Of a DNA stretch of 10,030 nt, positions 1 through 6,569 are shown one piece after another. The notes beneath the pieces were generated by a model. It was not told where the DNA came from and did not search any database. It saw nothing but the letters and a program-made list of their open reading frames with translations. The position numbers and the translations under genes were made by a program. Within the stretch, counting starts at the first letter, position 1, and each line of letters starts with the position of its first letter. The DNA lies in assembly GCA_002315815.1 (NCBI GenBank), contig DCIN01000079.1, positions 5,982 through 16,011 of the forward strand. The letters run 5' to 3'. Origin of the DNA: Bacteroidales bacterium UBA1725. GTDB taxonomy: Bacteria > Bacteroidota > Bacteroidia > Bacteroidales > UBA932.

Positions 1-56
1 AATAATACTCGTCAATCTTTACCAACTTTTTTTTCCCTTTACTAAGTAAATCTAAG

Positions 57-1325
57 TTATTTTTGAAGATTCAGCATATTAAACCTCAGACCGCTTGAGA
101 CCGAGAACATCAACTTATGATCAGTTCTGTATGTCTCAAGTACCCTGCTGTCTGACGGAATACTCCATGAGAAGGTAGGGTCAATGAACAAACAGAATTG
201 CTTGCTGATATTGAACTGGATGCCTCCGATGGCGATTATTGAGAACCCGATGCCGTCCTTGTCAATCTTCTGCCCATTGTCAAATGCAGCAATACAGAAA
301 TCAGCGGACATACCTGCACCGACATAAACATCCATCCATCTGTTCCTCGCTATTGTGAAATCTGTACGAACCGGAATTGAAAGATAATGGACGTTCTGCT
401 TATGATTGCCTGATAACAAATATTCTGTTGATGACAAAAACCACAGATAATCGGCTCCGGTAGTGACAGACCATCTCTCACTGAACGGAACACGAACTGA
501 GAGACCTGAATGAAGCGGCAAATAATGTGTATAATCGCGTATCCTGACATCAGATATGCTCCCAGGGTTTTTGTATACTATTCCGAATGAATCTTTATTC
601 TCATAGGACGCTGTTTGTTTATCGGCTCCAAAACTGAGCTGAAATACATTTGCCAGACCCAGGAGACCGGTTCCCCCCAAAACCACCGCTGTGGCGTGGC
701 CAATCTTCATTTTACCAATTGACAAGTTATTGCCACGATAATCTCCGCTTTCTCCTGTTCTCATCCATTTCAGTACGTTATCCTCAGTTTCAGTCGCTCC
801 CGGTCTTTTTGCCTCCGGTACTGTTCCATCTGAAACTGTTCCATCTGAAACTGTTCCATCTGAAACTGTCTCATCCTGCCCGGAACCCTCTGTTACGGTC
901 ACTACTGGCTCAATCTCAACATGTTCGTCAGTTTTTTGTTCAGCAATGATTGACCGTGGATCTGTGCTCTGTATTTCTTCGACTGGCTTTGTATCCGGAT
1001 TCGGAATCACATCTTCCAAGTCCGATTCCGTCGCTTCAATTGCATCAGCCACTAACGCACTACTGTCCATATTGTCGTCAGTCACGGTCTTCTGCGGACC
1101 AAGACCCAATACAACAACCAACGCTAATCCTGCTGCAACCGCAAGAGTAACAAGCCAGAAAGGATACTCAGTCCTACGACCGGCCAGCTTGGAGGCAGGT
1201 TTGTCCAACAAGGTCTTGAATTCGGAAAAATCACCCTCCGGGAGATTGCTTTCGTAACCTTCAAGCCTGTCCTTGATTTTTTCTTCAAGTTGTTTCATTT
1301 TATTCCGAGTCCTGTTTGTCTTCAT
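57..1325 (-). CDS. Putative dual membrane-spanning anti-sigma factor: TM helix, periplasmic linker and C-terminal beta-barrel
   Basis: 422 residues, ATG start. Four parts are visible. (1) A charged N-terminus (1-54), predicted cytoplasmic, starting with a coiled-coil-like KMKQLEEKIKDRLEGYE. (2) One hydrophobic helix at about 55-76 (YPFWLVTLAVAAGLALVVVLG), with no cleavable signal peptide. (3) An acidic, Thr/Pro-rich low-complexity linker at about 77-205, with three TVSDG repeats at 153-167. (4) From about 208, alternating Gly/aromatic strands of a porin-like barrel, including the HYLSIPVRTDF stretch (313-323) typical of OMP_b-brl_2/porin-family proteins, ending in GLRFNMLNLQK. The gene begins 11 bases after the sigma factor stop, so the two are surely co-transcribed. 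Inferred role: anti-sigma factor whose N-terminus binds the sigma factor and whose barrel sits in the outer membrane, like the Dma proteins I recall from Bacteroides thetaiotaomicron. M10 is an alternative start. Family placement of the barrel is good; the anti-sigma role is inferred from context. Confidence 0.8.
   Translation of the reverse strand: MKTNRTRNKMKQLEEKIKDRLEGYESNLPEGDFSEFKTLLDKPASKLAGRRTEYPFWLVTLAVAAGLALVVVLGLGPQKTVTDDNMDSSALVADAIEATESDLEDVIPNPDTKPVEEIQSTDPRSIIAEQKTDEHVEIEPVVTVTEGSGQDETVSDGTVSDGTVSDGTVPEAKRPGATETEDNVLKWMRTGESGDYRGNNLSIGKMKIGHATAVVLGGTGLLGLANVFQLSFGADKQTASYENKDSFGIVYKNPGSISDVRIRDYTHYLPLHSGLSVRVPFSERWSVTTGADYLWFLSSTEYLLSGNHKQNVHYLSIPVRTDFTIARNRWMDVYVGAGMSADFCIAAFDNGQKIDKDGIGFSIIAIGGIQFNISKQFCLFIDPTFSWSIPSDSRVLETYRTDHKLMFSVSSGLRFNMLNLQK
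820..864. repeat. Three perfect 15-bp tandem repeats in the linker of the barrel protein
   Basis: The unit ACTGTTCCATCTGAA (plus strand) occurs at 820-834, 835-849 and 850-864 without a mismatch, followed by a partial unit (ACTGT) at 865-869. On the coding strand each unit encodes five residues (TVSDG register). Because the unit length is a multiple of three, gain or loss of a copy keeps the frame and only changes the length of the periplasmic linker. Perfect identity suggests recent expansion by slippage. Confidence 0.93.
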
Positions 1326-1336
1326 TTACCAAGCCA

Positions 1337-1927
1337 TTATTGTTCAGCTTCACTTATGTATTCGTTGATTCTTTTTCTTAAAGAGTATCTCGCCTTCGCC
1401 AGTATGCTGGTTGAGCCTCTTTCGCTAATACCCAGCTTCCGGGCAATCTCTTTATGCGAATATCCATCCATACAATAAAGGTTGAAAACCGCACGCTGGG
1501 TGCCGGGGAGCCCGGATATTATTTCAAGAAGCTTTTCATTAGATATCCCGGCTAATTCTTCGTCAGTAGGTTCGGGGAGTTCCGCCGAGCCTGAATCATC
1601 CAAATGCACAAAATGAAACCTGTTCTTCCGGCGAATCTGACCCAATGCCATATTTACGGCAATCCTGCTCATCCACGCATAGAGCGAACCATCCCCCTTA
1701 TATGTGAATGTTGATATCTTGTCCAGAGCCCGGAGAATTGCATCGTGAACCAAATCCCTGGCTTCCTCACGATTGTCCGAGTAGCGAAGACAAAGTGTGA
1801 AGAGTCTGACAGCATACCTTGAATACAAATCCTCCTGTGCACACCTGTCGTTCTCTGAGCACAATTCAGCCAGACTCCGCTCATCCAATCCCTGATAGTG
1901 TACGTCGTATTTTGTCTGTGAGGTCAA
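1337..1927 (-). CDS. RNA polymerase sigma factor, sigma-70 family, ECF-like
   Basis: 196 residues if the TTG at 1927 is used. Region 2 spans about 28-101, with RDLVHDAILRALDKISTF (57-74) for core binding and -10 recognition and GSLYAWMSRIAVNMALGQIRR (80-100). Region 4 spans about 132-187, with a helix-turn-helix at YSHKEIARKLGISERGSTS (156-174). Regions 1 and 3 are absent, which makes it ECF-type (group 4), and the length is normal for that group. It directs RNA polymerase to a dedicated set of promoters and is probably held inactive by the membrane protein encoded 11 bases downstream. The frame upstream is closed by a TGA at 1931-1933, and the first in-frame ATG is codon 86 inside region 2, so translation must start at a non-ATG codon: TTG at 1927 or TTG at 1888 (residue 14). 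Its promoter could not be placed with confidence. Confidence 0.92.
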   Translation of the reverse strand: MTSQTKYDVHYQGLDERSLAELCSENDRCAQEDLYSRYAVRLFTLCLRYSDNREEARDLVHDAILRALDKISTFTYKGDGSLYAWMSRIAVNMALGQIRRKNRFHFVHLDDSGSAELPEPTDEELAGISNEKLLEIISGLPGTQRAVFNLYCMDGYSHKEIARKLGISERGSTSILAKARYSLRKRINEYISEAEQ

Positions 1928-1978
1928 TGGTCAATTCACTTTTACTTCACTATAATGCAGACGATGACGAAATGCGTC

Positions 1979-2058
1979 ACCAAAAAAAGAAAAAAGAACA
2001 GAAGAACAGAAAAAAAGAAGAAAAGAACAGTAGAAGAGAACAAGAGAAGATAAAATAT
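1979..2058. other. Purine/pyrimidine-asymmetric tract between azlD and the sigma factor gene
   Basis: About 75 bases of the plus strand are almost only A and G, with AGAACAG recurring at 1995-2001, 2003-2009 and 2024-2030. In the direction of transcription of the flanking genes (minus) it is a U/C-rich, G-poor, unstructured stretch starting right after the azlD stop. There is no hairpin plus U-run, so an intrinsic terminator is not supported. A Rho-dependent termination region or a spacer leader for the sigma factor mRNA is possible. The composition is certain; the function is a guess. Confidence 0.55.
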
Positions 2059-2059
2059 G

Positions 2060-2368
2060 TCAAGAAACAAGACCCAGTACGAAGACACTCACACAGCAGA
2101 TGATTGATACAGGAAACAGCCCCAGGCCGGTCCAGGCAGCCACAATGCCGACAAGCAATGCTGCAAGACCTGCCAGAGGTGAACCGGCGGCATCCATTAT
2201 CGCCGGAAAAGTCATCACTGCCAGAGTCACATACGGAACATAGTATAGAAAACTTCTCAAAAACCTGCTGCGAATCTTTTTCCTTATCACAGTGACGGGA
2301 AGTATGCGGATAAGGTTGGTGACAAGAGCCATCAGCACAATATATATCCAGATTCCGTTGTCTCTCAT
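2060..2368 (-). CDS. azlD: AzlD family branched-chain amino acid transport small subunit
   Basis: 102 residues, ATG start. It is the small membrane partner of AzlC in a two-subunit exporter that moves branched-chain amino acids (and analogues such as azaleucine in Bacillus) out of the cytoplasm. Visible family marks are the RILP motif at 21-24 after the first helix, the basic loop RKKIRSRF (29-36), and the conserved YYVPYVTLAVMTFPAI (42-57), followed by two more hydrophobic helices (about 65-82 and 85-101), so three to four membrane segments in all. Length is normal for the family. Its ATG overlaps the azlC stop codon as ATGA (2365-2368), typical of translational coupling of two subunits. Confidence 0.9.
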   Translation of the reverse strand: MRDNGIWIYIVLMALVTNLIRILPVTVIRKKIRSRFLRSFLYYVPYVTLAVMTFPAIMDAAGSPLAGLAALLVGIVAAWTGLGLFPVSIICCVSVFVLGLVS

Positions 2369-3129
2369 ACAGACTCCTCCTTTTCCTCGTCTGGCAGCGG
2401 TTTGATAAGAGCAGCGGCAGCGGCAATGGCCAATGTCAGAATCACTATTCTTACTCCGGGGCTTATTCCGGAGGTCAGGGGAATCCTTGCAAGCATCCAG
2501 CTGAACAGAAAACCCGAAACCACGACCACCAGCACGGCTTTATCTTTCTTTGCCGGCGGAATCACAATGGCTATGAACATACCGTACAGAGCGACGCTCA
2601 AAGCCGACACCACTGAGGGAGGCAGGACATTTCCCGCCGAAATACCCAAAGCGGTGCCCAGACCCCACATCGTACCCGCGAGCAGAGTGGCTCCAATTGG
2701 ATATGACAAGGGAAGATAGCCTTTGTACGCCACAGAGATTCCGAATATCTCGTCCGTGATGCAGCACGCTGACAGTATGCGTTTCCATTCAGGCATATCA
2801 GGTGAGAATTTCTGTGTAAGTGCAGCTCCCATCAGCAGATATCTCAAGTTCGCTATGAAGCAGACTGCTACAATCTCAAGATATGCGGCACAGTTCCCCA
2901 TCAGAGAGTAAACTGCATATTCCCCCGCCGAAGCTCTGGTCAGCAAACTGCTGAGAAAACCAGCCAGGGGAGTCAGACCGGCGTTTCTGGCGGTGATTCC
3001 CAAGGAAAAAGCAACTGCCAGATATCCCAGACCTATAGGCAGGGCATCACAGGCCCCGGCAAACAGGGCCGACGCTCCATTCCTCTCTCTGAGAGCCGAT
3101 GCTGTATTCCTCTCCCTTGAAGTCATCAT
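2365..3129 (-). CDS. azlC: AzlC family branched-chain amino acid transporter permease
   Basis: 254 residues, a highly hydrophobic integral membrane protein with about six to seven predicted helices. It forms the main exporter subunit together with AzlD. Family marks are DALPIGLGYLAVAFSLGI (28-45), RASAGEYAVYSLMG (65-78), the conserved NLRY (94-97) and ITDEIFG (124-130). The gene starts at ATG 3129 (a second ATG follows at 3126), 20 bases after the stop of the esterase-fucosidase gene, so the two may share a transcript. The family core begins near residue 22. Ahead of it is an extra charged N-terminus made of a nine-residue tandem duplication (RERNTASAL then RERNGASAL). The C-terminal tail DEEKEESV is acidic. 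Substrate specificity cannot be read from the sequence. Confidence 0.91.
   Translation of the reverse strand: MMTSRERNTASALRERNGASALFAGACDALPIGLGYLAVAFSLGITARNAGLTPLAGFLSSLLTRASAGEYAVYSLMGNCAAYLEIVAVCFIANLRYLLMGAALTQKFSPDMPEWKRILSACCITDEIFGISVAYKGYLPLSYPIGATLLAGTMWGLGTALGISAGNVLPPSVVSALSVALYGMFIAIVIPPAKKDKAVLVVVVSGFLFSWMLARIPLTSGISPGVRIVILTLAIAAAAALIKPLPDEEKEESV
3064..3117 (-). repeat. Imperfect 27-bp tandem duplication at the 5' end of azlC
   Basis: Copies at 3091-3117 and 3064-3090 encode RERNTASAL and RERNGASAL (residues 5-13 and 14-22 of AzlC). The two copies agree at 21 of 27 bases, and most changes are at third codon positions, so the duplication is in frame and not very recent. It lengthens the cytoplasmic or interfacial N-terminus before the first membrane helix. 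Confidence 0.85.
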
Positions 3130-3149
3130 CCCGGAATCAGATCAATCAC

Positions 3150-5480
3150 TTACTTGAAGATTACTTTGTAAACAATGGCCTCTGGCGAAGGGACATTTTC
3201 CGGCTTGGAGATGGTGAGAGTCTCCGCAGTCTGTACCCAAGCTATATCTTCGGTACTGCCAAGCAGTGTCACCGACTTGATTTTCTTTCTGTTGAGATTT
3301 GTCCTGAAGCCAAGGCTCCTGATCACAGTATCCCCCTCCGGCACTCCCAGAAGAGTCACGTACAAGGTCTTGTCACCCTTCTTGTTGAAACGGATATCGG
3401 CTGCACCGTAATTCAGTCTGCCCTCGTTGAAACCCTGAGCGTTGAGTGAGTTCTCGGATTCAGCCGAAGGACCTTCTCCGAACACCAGCCAGGGACGGGT
3501 CCCGTATATGCTCTCCCCGTTAATGTCCATCCAGTGGCCTATGCTTTTCACTATCCTGTATTCGGTTGGATCAATCTCACCCTTTCTGTTCAAGGGAACG
3601 CTCAGAAGCAGGTTGCCGTTCTTGGAAACCACGTCCACCAGCATTGTTATTACCTTGGCCGGAGACTTGTAGCCGTCATTGTAATAGACGTGCTTGTCAT
3701 AATGCCAGGAACCAATGCAGGTGCAGGTCTGCCAGGGTTTTTCCTGCATCTTGTCCGGTGCTCCCCTCTCCACGTCCCACACAATGGTCTCCTTCTGCCA
3801 TTCATTGAGAACTTTGCCGGTAATGACGGCCCGGTTTTCACCGTCGTTCGCAGCAATGCTCCTGTTGTAAAGATGTGCGGTAATCTTGAGTCCGGCATCG
3901 CTCACCGGCCAGAGAGGAAGATAAGTATCGTCAAAATACACGACATCCGGATTGTAGTCGTTGATAAGCTGAACGGTACGGTTGTAGAATTTGTCGCAGT
4001 ACTCCTGATCGGGAGTGACCACCTGATCCTCTTCCCAGTCCCAGGCACGGGAGTTCACGCTGAGCGGATGATTCTGGGCATAGAGTTCCTGAGGATCATA
4101 GCCCTCCCACCATTTGCCTTTTCCATCCTCCGCGGTCAGCCATCCGTCATAGGGTACACCCTTGAGGGGACCTGTACTGTCATTTCCCCTGGATGTCTCG
4201 TACCAGCTCCAGGCGTGGGAAGCGTGCACGCTCACTCCGAGAGCCAGACCGTATTTCCTGCAGGCAGCAGCCCATTCGCCCACAATGTCGCGCCGTGGTC
4301 CCATCACCGTGGAATTCCAACTCTGATAATCACTGTCATACAGGTCGAAATTGTCGTGATGATTGGCCAGAGTCATAAAGTACTTCGCTCCGGCATCCTT
4401 GTACAGATGTATCAAACTGTCAGGATTCCAGTTCTCCGCCGTGAATTCAGGAATCCAGTCCTTGAATCCGTATTCCGACGGATGTCCCATAGCGTCAATC
4501 TGGTATTTGTAGTTTCTGGAACCCTGGTCATACATATTGCGGGCATACCAGTCACCGTCCTCAGCGGCGCATTGCGGTCCCCAATGTGCCCAGATACCGA
4601 ATTTTGCATCACGGAACCACTCCGGACACTGATAGTCTGACAGACTTGCCACTGTGGAATCATAAGGGCCCTGTGCGACAGGTTCCTTTTCTGTATTCAC
4701 TTCAACTGCGAAATGCGGCTCCTTACGTTCGAGTCTGGGAGGAAGAACGCAGCTGGCAATAGGAAGGTTCTGCCGGACAATTTCTTCCACCGCAAGCCGG
4801 GCGTATGCCGTCGCACCCTTCTCACGAAGGTGCGTATCGTCATTCTTGTCAGCCTTAATCATCGGATGGTCCCCGACTTTTACGTGGTAGTAGAGTTCGG
4901 CCGACGCCTCGTCTCCCAGACTGCGTACCAGCCCGGTTGTAAGTCTGCTCATATCTATCAGAGGCACATCAAGTTCAGCCGCCGCATCCCTTGCAATCTG
5001 GATATATTCGGCAAAGTGATTTCTCTCGTCCACCAGTATGCCGTCACGGAAAGTCCTCATAACAATTGAGGTGAGAATGCAGGGGTGAGCCCCTTTCGCA
5101 ATTGCTTCCCTGCACATATTCTCCAGATTGGCCTTGTACTGCTGTGGAGCCACATAGCGCTGCGGGTTGGGCGAAGTGTCATTATGACCGAACTGAATGA
5201 ACACCCAGTCCCCCGGTTTGAGCGAGTCAGCTATTCTCTGCCAGCGTCCTTCGGCAATGAAGGTTCCGGTACTGCGTCCTCCGATAGAATGGTTCGACAC
5301 AAGCAGCAGATTCTCATCGAAAAACTGCTGGAGTTGCTGCGCCCAGCCGCGCATAGGTGTTTTATCAGGATCATAAGTCTGGGCGGTGGAATCTCCGGCG
5401 ATGAACAGAGTCACTTTCTCCCGGGCGGAACACAGGCAGGAAAGTACAAAAAGTGCAGAAATCAGTACTGTATGTCTCAT
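3150..5480 (-). CDS. Secreted bimodular enzyme: SGNH/RGAE-type acetylesterase fused to GH29 alpha-L-fucosidase
   Basis: 776 residues from the ATG at 5480; an in-frame TTG at 5489 would add MIL, but the ATG gives a cleaner signal peptide (MRHTVLISALFVLSCLCSA, cut near 19). Residues about 23-240 are an SGNH hydrolase of the rhamnogalacturonan acetylesterase type: GDST (29-32, nucleophile S31), SIGGRST (block II), FGHND (oxyanion N100) and DDTH (D214 and H217). After a linker (about 245-282) comes a GH29 module: KFGIWAHWGP (H299), LANHHDNFDLYDS with HHDNF at 374-378, and DYNPDVVYFDD with D517 as probable nucleophile. E571 in WDVERG is a candidate acid/base, and GNLLLSVPL (622-630) is the GH29 signature. 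A C-terminal beta-sandwich follows from about 655. It probably removes acetyl and alpha-L-fucosyl groups from one glycan in the periplasm. It follows oxyR by 59 bases; azlC follows 20 bases later. No SusCD pair is in view, so the substrate is unknown. Confidence 0.92.
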   Translation of the reverse strand: MRHTVLISALFVLSCLCSAREKVTLFIAGDSTAQTYDPDKTPMRGWAQQLQQFFDENLLLVSNHSIGGRSTGTFIAEGRWQRIADSLKPGDWVFIQFGHNDTSPNPQRYVAPQQYKANLENMCREAIAKGAHPCILTSIVMRTFRDGILVDERNHFAEYIQIARDAAAELDVPLIDMSRLTTGLVRSLGDEASAELYYHVKVGDHPMIKADKNDDTHLREKGATAYARLAVEEIVRQNLPIASCVLPPRLERKEPHFAVEVNTEKEPVAQGPYDSTVASLSDYQCPEWFRDAKFGIWAHWGPQCAAEDGDWYARNMYDQGSRNYKYQIDAMGHPSEYGFKDWIPEFTAENWNPDSLIHLYKDAGAKYFMTLANHHDNFDLYDSDYQSWNSTVMGPRRDIVGEWAAACRKYGLALGVSVHASHAWSWYETSRGNDSTGPLKGVPYDGWLTAEDGKGKWWEGYDPQELYAQNHPLSVNSRAWDWEEDQVVTPDQEYCDKFYNRTVQLINDYNPDVVYFDDTYLPLWPVSDAGLKITAHLYNRSIAANDGENRAVITGKVLNEWQKETIVWDVERGAPDKMQEKPWQTCTCIGSWHYDKHVYYNDGYKSPAKVITMLVDVVSKNGNLLLSVPLNRKGEIDPTEYRIVKSIGHWMDINGESIYGTRPWLVFGEGPSAESENSLNAQGFNEGRLNYGAADIRFNKKGDKTLYVTLLGVPEGDTVIRSLGFRTNLNRKKIKSVTLLGSTEDIAWVQTAETLTISKPENVPSPEAIVYKVIFK

Positions 5481-5539
5481 AAGTATCAAACATACACAAA
5501 ATCCCGGTATTTTCCTCGATTATCGCAGTCTTTTGTAGT

Positions 5540-6466
5540 CTATAGTTTGATTGCGAATCTCTTGAGACTGGAGTCTATCATATAATCCGGAATTATCTTT
5601 TTCACTGCTGAGGCGATTTCGTTGAGCATCTTCTCCCGTACATAGTCATTGCGGATTACAAGAGAAATTTCCCGTACCGGCTCCGGATCGACCAAAGGGC
5701 GGATGTTGCGCCGCTTTTCATCGCAGAGCAGGTCGACGTGCAGTTCCGGGATGACCGTGTAGCCGCCGTTCTCGTCCACTATCTTCACCAGAGTGTCGAT
5801 GCTGCCGGCCTCGAATATTGCTTTGTAGTCAGATATGCGGCCGCACAGGTTGAATACCTGGTTGCGCAGGCAGTTGCCGTCCTTGAGCACCCACAGATGT
5901 TCGGAAGGAAGGTTTGTGCTGGGAATCTCTTTCATTAATGAAAGCTTCTCATCCGGCGAGACATACGCCACCAGCCTCTCATAATAAAGGGGCACTTCCA
6001 GAAGATTGTCCCGCTGGAGCGGAGTTGCCATAATGGCCATATCCAGTTCGGCACGCGAGAGCCTGTCCAGAATCTCCGAGGTCTGCATTTCGAAGACGCG
6101 GGGCACGACAAGCGGACTGTCCTCCCGAAGGCGCTTGAACAATTTGGGGATGATGTAGGGAGAGACGGTGGGAATGACTGCAATCCTTGTCTCACCGCTG
6201 CTGAGTTGCCGTTCTGAAAGTGTTATTTCACGCAGTTGTCTGGTGTTGTACAATACGACACGAGCCTGGGAGATGATTTTCTCTCCGGCTTCCGTCGGCT
6301 TCAGGGGATGGGCACATCGGTCGAAGATGACAGTATCCAGTTCTTCCTCTAATTTCTTGAGCAACGTGCTCAATGTGGACTGGGACACCCCGCAGGCCTC
6401 TGCAGCCCTGACAAAATGCCGATGCTCGTCAAGAGCCACCACATATTCCATCTGTTGTAAAGTCAT
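5540..6466 (-). CDS. oxyR: OxyR-type LysR family hydrogen peroxide sensor regulator
   Basis: 308 residues, ATG start matching the usual family start (MTLQQMEYVVAL). A winged helix-turn-helix lies at 1-60 (HFVRAAEACGVSQSTLSTLLKKLEEEL), followed by the linker helix and a two-subdomain substrate/regulatory domain (about 90-300). The segment LWVLKDGNCLRNQVFNLCGR places cysteines at 199 and 208, the same numbers as the peroxidatic and resolving cysteines of E. coli OxyR. T100 (AVIPTVSPY) and T129 (EMQTS), which line the peroxide site in characterised OxyRs, are also kept. The residue before C199 is Asn rather than the His of E. coli. Oxidation forms the C199-C208 disulfide and switches on peroxide defence genes. 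No dps, katA or ahpC lies in the window. Inverted repeats upstream (6490-6540) may be its operator or leader. Identification is strong; its targets are not visible. Confidence 0.95.
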   Translation of the reverse strand: MTLQQMEYVVALDEHRHFVRAAEACGVSQSTLSTLLKKLEEELDTVIFDRCAHPLKPTEAGEKIISQARVVLYNTRQLREITLSERQLSSGETRIAVIPTVSPYIIPKLFKRLREDSPLVVPRVFEMQTSEILDRLSRAELDMAIMATPLQRDNLLEVPLYYERLVAYVSPDEKLSLMKEIPSTNLPSEHLWVLKDGNCLRNQVFNLCGRISDYKAIFEAGSIDTLVKIVDENGGYTVIPELHVDLLCDEKRRNIRPLVDPEPVREISLVIRNDYVREKMLNEIASAVKKIIPDYMIDSSLKRFAIKL

Positions 6467-6489
6467 ACTTATCTGTTATTCATTCCAAT

Positions 6490-6506
6490 CAGCAGTTGAA
6501 CTGCTG
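6490..6506. promoter_or_regulatory. 17-bp perfect dyad just upstream of oxyR
   Basis: CAGCAGTTGAACTGCTG is two 8-base arms around one central base. It lies 23 bases upstream of the oxyR ATG, in the leader or promoter-proximal region. It is a good candidate operator, for example for autoregulation, or a short RNA hairpin. It does not match the T-N11-A core expected of a LysR box, so the binding protein is unknown. Confidence 0.5.
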
Positions 6507-6528
6507 TGATTAAAGTTTATAAAGTAGC

Positions 6529-6540
6529 CTCTTTAAAGAG
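6529..6540. promoter_or_regulatory. 12-bp perfect palindrome upstream of oxyR
   Basis: CTCTTTAAAGAG is a perfect palindrome 62 bases upstream of the oxyR start. It is AT-centred and has no loop, so it is more likely a DNA-level protein site than an RNA hairpin. It lies where a promoter or activator site would be expected. No perfect Bacteroidota TTTG / TAnnTTTG promoter pair is seen around it. Confidence 0.35.
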
Positions 6541-6569
6541 CTGACAAATGCCGGTCTACTGCCGGACTA

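Noticed and set aside
38..50. TTTACTAAGTAAA dyad after the barrel gene as a terminator
   Set aside because: The loop would be a single base and, in the direction of transcription, it is followed by GGGAAAA rather than a U-run.
1965..1979. TGACG-AAATG-CGTCA inverted repeat upstream of the sigma factor gene
   Set aside because: Five-base arms alone are likely by chance, and there is no matching second copy to suggest an operator.
1977..2426. 149-codon minus-strand frame ending in a Phe/Ser-rich stretch
   Set aside because: It overlaps azlD in another frame, and its tail is only the translation of the pyrimidine tract.
3534..4640. 368-codon open frame on the plus strand
   Set aside because: It is antisense to the GH29 module, whose catalytic motifs are all intact on the minus strand. 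The antisense product shows no recognisable domain; it is a shadow of high-GC coding sequence.
5487..5494. TATGTTTG (minus strand), a perfect match to the Bacteroidota -7 motif, as promoter of the esterase-fucosidase
   Set aside because: It ends only six bases before the ATG, which would leave almost no leader, and no TTTG lies at the expected -33 spacing. Kept only as a chance match.
6551..6565. CCGG-loop-CCGG inverted repeat
   Set aside because: Only four base pairs can form; too short to support a structure or site.
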